From: Lumbricus terrestris
Lineage: Eukaryota; Annelida; Clitellata; Crassiclitellata; Lumbricidae
Direction of reading: 5' to 3'
Length of the DNA: 64,000 nucleotides
NCBI GenBank assembly: GCA_949752735.1
Contig: OX457052.1
Location: forward strand, 36,514,619 to 36,578,618
The position numbers and the translations under genes are program-made. Of the stretch, positions 1 to 9,000 are shown piece by piece. Numbering within the stretch: the stretch's first letter is position 1; each line of letters begins with the position of its first letter. The notes beneath the pieces were generated by a model, which was not told the DNA's origin, ran no database searches, and worked only from the letters and a program-made list of their open reading frames with translations.

Positions 1-822
1 ATCAATCAGTTAATTGGTTTATTGATCAATCAATCGGTCGGTTTATTGGTCAATCAATCAATCAGTTTGTTGGTCAATCGATTAATCAACATTGGGTTTG
101 TATTGATCAATCAGCAATTGGTTTTATTGATCAATCATTTTTTTAGTGACACATCTGAATATAATTTAATTATATTATATTGGTATTAGTCTCTTTACGG
201 GACAAGCACTGCTCTTGCCCAACATCGGGCGCTTGCTGTGGTTGGCCCATTCCGTTTGGAATGACCTTCCTCCCATACTATGTTTGGAATGACCTTCCCG
301 TACTATGGGTTAAACTGATGACTTGTTTTTCCTCATCAGTTCCTCATTTCCCAAAGAAATTTCTTTCCTCTGAAGTTGTCGAGCTGAAAGCGCCTCTGAG
401 AGGATGTGCTATATGAATTCATGGATATGATACAATGCAGACAAATTTTGCAGACCTGTATTGTATGGCTAACTGGTATTGAACTGCTAGAAACAGAAAG
501 GAACTGCATCCTACTTTTAAAAAATAGCATCATATATTATTAATAACACGTGTGTTGAATTTGAATTGTGATCAGTGTTTAAAATGGGACGTTGTATGGA
601 AGACAAGTAAACTGAAATAGACAACACATTTGGGCAACCATATGTAAAATAAAACTGTAGGCAAACTGTGAGGATGAGAGCTGAATACAGGCTAGCCGAG
701 AACTAATAGCGGGGAAAATGAGCTGGATCTTGGCGAATTTTATGAGCCAGTGGCTGATTATTTATACAGTTTATGATGTTTGCCTTTCTAACTATAATAT
801 TTTTTAGTTAAATCATAGTAAA

Positions 823-857
823 AGTATATATATATATAAATATATATATATACTTTT
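823..857. repeat. AT-rich palindrome
   Basis: The sequence AAAAGTATATATATATAT is followed by AAATATATATATATACTTTT, a near-perfect inverted repeat able to extrude as a hairpin. Confidence 0.8.
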
Positions 858-2542
858 GCTGTTTCAATTTCTTGCTTTGTTAAATTATTTCATCTGCACA
901 GGGGTCTCGATTTTGTCACCGGTCCTGGCTGTCGATATTCATAATGAGTTCACATTATGCATGTAATTATATGAAATTAAGTGTTAGACAAACCGCGACT
1001 GGAAACTATAGTGAAAAATTATTCTGAAATTATATACATATTATACAAGTTCATTAATATGAGAATCTTGATTGCAGAATGCATTTATAAGCCTGTAACC
1101 TTGCTGGAGAGTTGTTTTAATTAGTCAGTTTTGAATTGCACAGCCGGATAAATAATTAACTTCCTACTTTTCGGACAAAGAAAACATTTGTCATTGTTTT
1201 TGGACTTATCCATATATTATTACGTACACACAAAAAATCGTATTTTGATGTCTCTCCCCAGCCTACGTTCATACAAGCTTCTCTGGCCCCTCCTGCAAAG
1301 GTTATTTGCTAAGATTATAGATCTATAAAATATTTGTTTTGCCGCAGGCTAATATTTATTTTTTAAACTTATTATTTGCTAGCTAAAGTTTGTTAACTTC
1401 TTTGGTTTCCTGTTTATGTTGGAACAGAATTTGATTAAATAATGTAATCAAATGCCGTTGTATGCCTAGATAGGATTATACGCAGTTCTAAATGTGGGCG
1501 TGATAAATAGATATTTAGTTGCGTCGGTAAATTTTGTCGTGGCCTCCCCCGCTGTATCACTTAAATCCGGTGACCCTGCATATGTAATAAATAGAAAAAC
1601 CACTTTTCCGGAAAACTTCTGATCTGAAATAACGTGCTATTAGTCATAGACAGTTTATACTTTTGTCTGTAGTTGTCATTTAAAAACTTTTATAGCACCA
1701 CTTCAAGAGATGATGACTGAACTGCCTGACTTATGTTAGACGTCATTAGAACAGAAATTCCATCAGTCAGGAAAACAATGCCGAGAAAACTCGGAGATAG
1801 TCACCAATGAAGGGCCCACACAGGCACGTGGTACCGGCCAATTATAGGATCATTAATCCAATTATCAGCCACTTTGTGTGCATTCTTATCGGACAAATGA
1901 GTTAGCGTGATATAGAAGAAACGGGCAGCAGTTCCAATGGCTAGCAATACTAACATTCCAGGCATGTTTCAGTACTCGTGAGTGCGCTGTAGGTTGATCT
2001 CTGATGACTGGGGCTGTTTACTTTCCAGGGCATGGGGGTTTTCACACCCGCCTGCTGTCAGAGATGAAGTGATAGATGAGTTATTATTACTCTGCTATTT
2101 ACCATGAGTTTTGAACCGTTGATAGCAACCTGTCACTACGCTATAGTAGGTCGTCATCCTTATAATGTGCTTATGATGAATTCTCATATTATGGGTGCTT
2201 AATGGTGTGGTGTATAGCGTGGTGAACTCTCAATAAAGAGGTCGTAAGTTCAGTTCCCCACCAGGTCAGAATTTTTTTCTGAGATATCTGCTTGAGCATT
2301 TTGACGAAGTCTGTAGCCATAAAAAGTGTTCATAAATAGTTTTCTGTTTCACGGGGTTTTTCCAAAGAAAATTAAAAATTGTTTTTTGGGTGTGAACCAG
2401 TTACCCCCTAAATACGCCCATGCTTTGGACTGGCACTGTCAGAGCGCGCCCGGACGCAGAGTTCGTACAGCACGAGCAGTGATGTTTGAAGGTGTCTAAA
2501 GAAACAGCTCTGAACATATTAATCAGTCGGATTTTCACTGAA

Positions 2543-2780
2543 CTGTGTATAATAAATATAATATGCTCAATTTAGACACCCTTAAAACTTTGTATAATAA
2601 AATAATGCTCAATTTAGACACCCTTAAAACTGTGTATAATAAATGCTCAATTTAGACACCCTTAAAACTGTGTATAATAAATGCTCAATTTAGACACCAT
2701 TAAAACTGTGTATAATAAATGCTCAATTTAGACACCATTAAAACTGTGTATAATAAATGCTCAATTTAGACACCCTTACA
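2543..2780. repeat. 38-bp tandem satellite, about six copies
   Basis: The unit reads GTGTATAATAAATGCTCAAT then TTAGACACCCTTAAAACT. The first copies are longer or truncated. The unit contains the same GACACC(C/T)TTAAAAC core as a dispersed repeat found across the window. Confidence 0.9.
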
Positions 2781-3034
2781 ACGGGCCCATCAGAAGTTAT
2801 TTATGTCAAAGTGCAAATTTCTTGTTATATTCTCCCATTCTGTTCGCATAATGGCAATGCCAGTCCAATGGTTGGATGAAGGAAGAGGGCAACACATTGA
2901 TGTATTCTTTATCATGTAATGTCGTTTCACCGAAACTACATGTAGTACTACTGTTGATCAGTTTGTTTCGAAACTGGTTCTCGATGTTGTATGTGCGTAT
3001 GCACCGAATGATGACCGATTAATTGTTTTTTTAG

Positions 3035-3094
3035 CTGCAACAATTGAGGAGCCACCGTCGGTCTTATCGTATGAAGCCGTCGTTAGACAAGAAC
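3035..3094 (+). CDS. dlg: Dlg exon, end of HOOK linker (60 nt)
   Basis: A small exon follows a TTTTTTTAG acceptor and ends at a GTAAGT donor. It encodes [19 protein letters not shown], which matches the 'LSYEPVTQQE' stretch that precedes the GK domain in DLG1. It enters with 2 nt and leaves with 1 nt (C), and the next exon starts TG AAG TAC, so the join reads E-L-K-Y-T-R-P. The acidic, proline-containing sequence belongs to the flexible HOOK region between SH3 and GK. In vertebrates this region is alternatively spliced. No further Dlg exon was recognised between 1 and 3034. Confidence 0.85.
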
Positions 3095-6000
3095 GTAAGT
3101 AAGATGGTCAGCTGAGAATGTCTTCTTCATCACGTGCCATCATTGCGGTCCATGGTCTCATTGCCCATTGATATCAATCTCGTGGTTCACCATCCTTCAA
3201 GTTTGTCTCTCTCTCCTGTGCCATTCTGCTCAATTTGTGGATCTCCATTTTGCACCAGTCTGTGATGTCGTCCAGCCATTCCTACACACACGGCCTTCCT
3301 CTTACCTCCGCTCAGTCCATCATCCATAGGTTGGTTGGCGAGTCTGTCATTTCCCATTCTGCACACATATCCAAAAAGTTTTCTTTCCATTATCATTTGT
3401 TTGATGTTTTTCTTGTTTGCTATTCTTAGTTATTTTCTTCTTCCATCTGATGTGTAGTATCCTCCTGTATCATCTCGTCTCAGATGCTAATAGTTCGTTT
3501 GTTTCTCGCTCACATAGAGTCCACGTCTCGCATGCATATAGTTGTATGCGTTGTATGCTCATTGCTCAATATGCATGTTTTTATAATTTCTATTTTTGTT
3601 TCTATGCTGATTTTGCGACTTCTCCATTGGTTCCTGAATGCTAATCATCATGCGTACATACGCAGGATTCATGCATTTATATGTATAGCCATATTTCTAT
3701 GTCTATACATACACACAATCTTTTCATCATCTTCTTATTATCCTCTTCATATCCTCCATCGCTAATAATCCTCAAGATTCTCACCTCTTTCTCTTCTTCT
3801 CATCATCTGATTCTCCGCTTCTCATCCAACTCTTATTTTCTTCTCATCTTTCTCTTCTTATTATTATCCTCTTATTTCCGTTGTTTTCTTATCATCCTCT
3901 GCATAGATCATCCTCTTCTTTTCAACCTCTTGTCGTACTACAGCGTGTTCTTGTTTCAGCGAAGTACACTCGACCTGTTATTCTTCTGTTCTTGTTCTTG
4001 TTTCAGCGAAGTACACTCGACCTGTTATTCTTCTGTTCTTGTTCTTGTTTCAGCGAAGTACACTCGACCTGTTATTCTTCTGTTCTTGTTCTTGTTTCAG
4101 CGAAGTACACTCGACCTGTTATTCTTCTGTTCTTGTTTCAGTGAAGTACACTCGACCTGTTATTCTTCTGTTCTTGTTCTTGTTTCAGTGAAGTACACTC
4201 GACCTGTTATTCTTCTGTTCTTGTTCTTGTTTCAGCGAAGTACACTTGACCTGTTATTCTTCTGTTCTTGTTCTTGTTTCAGCGAAGTACACTTGACCTG
4301 TTATTCTTCTGTTCTTGTTCTTGTTTCAGTGAAGTACACTCGACCCGTTATTCTTCTCGGTCCGTTGAAAGACAAAGTCAGCGACGATCTTATTTCCGAG
4401 TTTCCAGATGAATTCGAGACGTGTGTTCCACGTAAGTTCTTCCTCTAACATCTTCCATCCACCGTTATCCAGTTATGATGTTTTATTCTGTTGCGATAAG
4501 TAATCCATTTGTTATTATTTTCAGCAATGAGTAATACTAATCCTGCTGCAATTAATAATTAATCAGGAGCATTATGTTTTTTAAATTATTCAGTGTAATA
4601 AGTGGACCAGTTTTAGTAAGTCTTCCTGTTGTAAAGCGTGATTCAGGTGTAATTATTTATCGAGGTGTAATAAATAATACTATTGTCATTTGTTATACGT
4701 TATCGAAATGCATATTATATGATCCTGATGTTCTTGTCTGACCTATATTTTTATCCTTCGTAGATACGACCCGACCCAGAAAGGACAACGAGGTCGACGG
4801 TCGCGAATACCATTTCGTCACATCAAGGGAACAGATGGAGCGCGAAATTCACATGTCGCTGTTTATAGAAACGGGTGAATACAATGACAACCTGTACGGA
4901 ACGAGTGTCCAGGCCGTCAGAGAAGTGGCCGATCGAGTGAGTAGAGTAGTACTCCATCAGCTGCATTGGCTTCCTGTTCAGTTCATAATAATAATACTGA
5001 TGATGATAATGATCCTCATTTAATTATTTCAAATTGATGTAACACAGAATGATTACAATTCATATTGTGACGGTTGATCACAAGTTATTACAGGAGTCGA
5101 ATCTAACTGTTGGCAGCCACCAGGGCGCCCATCACGCCCTATTACTTACTGCTCGGTTTGCCAATGCCATCTACCAAATGGAAGGCTGAGTGGACCTTTG
5201 AGAGGGTAGTGGGAAGCAATATCGTGGCCGTACGCTCTTCATGCCAGCATGTTAACCATGACCCTAAACCCCTACCAAAGAATATAATTCAAATTGACTT
5301 GTTTGACCTACAAATCTTTCAACACCAACACATCTCTCTAACTTCAGTCACTACTAACTCTTTACATTCCTTCTCGTTGCTTACATTCATCGTGTTCAAG
5401 TCTTTTAGCTGAACCCGATGCAAAACAGAACTTTATGGGCTTGCGTCTGCACACAGAATGGAATCGGCTTCCACTCTCGCTTCATAGCTTTATTATCATT
5501 TTGAATAATAGCTACTGCTTCTCTTGTTTATCGCGCTTTCTGTTACTGATTGTGATTGTTGAAGATATAAAAGGATTACAATAATAAAAAAGAAAGAAAT
5601 AGTAATAATGAGAATTAAATAAATAAGCATTTTGCTACTTGAACATTAAATCAACCGTCAAGAACTCGAGAAAAAATGATCGTAATAGTAATTATAATAA
5701 TAATATTAATATTTGTGAATGGTTGATGCTAATAATGTCCTGCTGTTTCTTATTGTGTTTTCTTAATTGTAGGGAAAGCATTGTCTATTGGATGTAAGTG
5801 GAAATGCCATTAAGAGGCTCCACTCGTCCGGAATGCATCCGATCGCAATCTTCATCAAACCTCGCTGCATCGAGTCAATCATGTACGTTGTCACGACTCT
5901 TTTTAATCCTTTGTCTCATCTTTTTTCTTTCTGCACATTTGCGGTCTATTTGTGGGGCGCAGTGGTCTAGAAGTATGTTTGCTGCCTTTGAGTTGGAAAG

Positions 6001-9000
6001 TTATAGGTTCGAATCCGCATCAAGCCGCCACGTAGGAACTTTGTGCAAGTTCTTCACTCACAATTGGGTCAGTCCATGTGAAATCATCAAATATGAGACA
6101 TACCTTGTTGCTGACCTATCTCAGATTTGGCTGTAATTTTGCTATTTTGAAGTTTAATATGTTTGTACATCATATGCAAATTTTTAGAAGCCTATCGCAA
6201 TGTTCCTGTATTTTATGGCTGACGGACATAGAGGGGGTACAGGGCACTCGCGACATGTATGAATTTTGCGGCTAGTTCAGAGGTCATTATCTCTGGAACG
6301 GATGTACATAGGAATGCACAATTTTCGTATTTTATACAACTTTTGGTGGACTTTCTGATTCTGTAAATAATTCAAAACTGAAATAAGTAGTTTTTCACTA
6401 ATATGAGTGCAAAACTGACGAAAAACTGACGAAAAACTCAGTTGTGAGTTGAATTTGACAATATTCATGGCGCTGTAGCAGTGAAGATCATTAAAGCAGT
6501 TGCAAATAGTTTACATTTCTATTATCTGCATATAGTTCACTCTTTATGTAACAAATCTTACCTCTCTACTTTGCGTCGTCATGGCGATACGAGTCTTCAA
6601 AGTTGGTCCGCCCAGTAAACTACCTCATGTTTGGCTGCAGATATTCACATGTGGGATAACTGATAGAACAATGCTTTTGACTTAGTGTTGTAGAGCTTGA
6701 ACAGACCTTTCCAGTGATATATTATATGTCCTGGATATATGAGTCCATCACATGATTGTAAGTGGTCGAAGTGACGCTATATTGTGGCATTCGCGACCTT
6801 TTTGGACTTTGTTGACATGTTCAGAGACTAGTATCTCATGAATGGATGCACATAGGCTTGCAAAAATTGGTGATTCTGTACAATGTTTTGTGTACTTACT
6901 GACTCTGTAAATCATTCTGAGTTGAAACAAACAGTTTCCCACTCATATTGATGCAAAACTGGTGAAAAACTCAGTTGCAAGTTTCAATCGACGATATTGA
7001 GTTTTTCACCAATTTTGAAGTAATTTTGCTCGTACGCTTTGTTGTGAAACTCCGGTTCAGTGTTGACGCTGTAATCTGAGTAGATCTGTTGAAGGGGCGC
7101 CTTAGCAAGTGCATATATGTGTACATACATTTTATTTAAGGAATATGGTCTAAAAACTTGCTATTTCTCCTCTTCATTTTGTGTAGAAATGCTTGCTAAG
7201 AAAGCACTGCAAGAGATGGTGAGAGAGTCCTTCAAAGTTGATCAGTTTTGACTAGGGCAGAATTTTGATTCTTCAGGGACTAATTAATAACCTGTGATCT
7301 GTTGCTTGCAGGGAATGGAATAAAAGGTGTTCTGCTGACCAGGCGCGCCAGCTGTTCGAGAAAACTGGGCGACAAGAACAGGAATTCCTGCAATATTTTA
7401 CAGGTAACGTATACATATGAACTTTACAGGTGATGTATATTAATGACTTCAGCTGCCTGGAATTGATGGTCGTGTGTTCGTACCACAGCAGTGTTAGCAT
7501 TGCCAGAAATGAGAAAAATAATAACATTGATAATTAAAACAAGTTAACAACGCAACATGTGATGTGAGCTGTGTGGCCTTTCGTTGTCTCCTTTAAATTG
7601 TGAATGCTTGAAAACGATTGGTTCTACTCAATCGTTGGTACGGTGTGTCTCTGATTTTTAAAAATTTATTATTGGCGCTCATTTATTTAGGCAAAAAAAA
7701 ATAATGTTGTGTTTCCGGTAACCCGACCGACCCTCTTTTATTGCCGCGACTCAAATAATTTAAAACAAAAAAATTATTTTAAAAAAAAATTTCTGAAAAA
7801 AATTTTTTTAGTAAAAAACATTTTAGTAAAAAAATTTTGGGGGGACGTAATACGGTGACATTGCCTTCCGTATAGAGTTGGATCTTGGCAAAAAATGTTG
7901 TGTTCCCGGTAACCCAACCGACTCACTTTTATTGCAGCGACTCGGAAAATTTTGCGTAAATTTTTTATTTACATTGACATTGCCTTAGAGTTTCACGCCT
8001 GCCTAACTACTTCCTGGCTGCCAGTCTTGAGAAACCTCTAGCCTTATCATTCTCACTTGAGTCACCTCTAACGGTGACTAGGGAAAATAGATCTAGCAAC
8101 CTCTAGGTGTAACTAGTCACTGGCTCGATCAGTCTGGAACGACCCCTAGCAGTGATGTTTTGTTCGCGCTCATCTTCCCATTCCCTTCCCACTTTATCTT
8201 ACCAGAAAGGATGTCAACAAAATGAAATTAATAGAATTGCTTTCTAGAGCAATTTTAGGTACAGGGAAATAGGCAGTTTATACTTGCTTAGAACACGTAC
8301 TTTGTTGTAGCGTGTACCTATATGCAAAAAAGAGTATTTCGGTATAATTTTTTGTGTAGTCACTGTATAAAAATATTTTACCAAAATAAAAATATTTTTC
8401 GACCTACCTACCCAATTTTTTTTAGCTCTGTTACCGGAAACACAGCATTATTTTTTTTTGGCCTTAGTGTCCCTTCAAGGCCAGCTACTCGGAAGTGCAT
8501 ATGAATGAAGCTCAAGTTTATATTGATTCATTGATAGATATTATATATTTACTGGCCTAGTTAGCTACACCAGTAAGCGAGAGCGGCATACGTCTGTTGG
8601 TTGCAACGGACTGCGGTTCAAGCCCCGGGCTGGGAGTTGGCACTCAGAGATTTAGATATCTCGGTCTAACATGTGTGGGGCACAGGGGTGCAAGCTCCTG
8701 CGGAGCGACCTTGGGCAAGTTGCTTACCCATCATTGTCTGTGGGGAAGGCAACGGGAAACCACCTCACTCATCTCGTCCCCAGGGGCGTAAAGCCAACGA
8801 ACCTGCCTATGGGCGGAGAACCACCATCATATAATTATATTTATGAAATTTGCGATTACGTTTGCAAAGTCTGTGCAGGACTCGGCGTTTAAATATCTCT
8901 GTGGCTTGATGTGCAAGCCGTTCTCTGCATGATCTTCACACCCTTGTCATTCTGCTAACTGCCTTGATCTTTTTGTAACTTGGTCACGAACCTCGTTTAC

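Larger units (their letters stand above)
1..3034. other. Dlg upstream intron or non-coding region
   Basis: No exon was recognised. Bases 1-135 are a degenerate repeat of TTGGTCAATCAATCA-like words. An AT hairpin lies at 823-857. A diverged copy of the 'GGACTGGCACT' dispersed family lies near 2405-2470, and the 38-bp satellite follows at 2543-2780. The rest shows nothing I can name. Confidence 0.5.

Noticed and set aside
3681..4448. 255-codon open frame as a separate gene
   Set aside because: It is the Dlg exon plus the stop-free acceptor array and intron upstream. The start ATG is not supported. It is treated as a finding about splicing.
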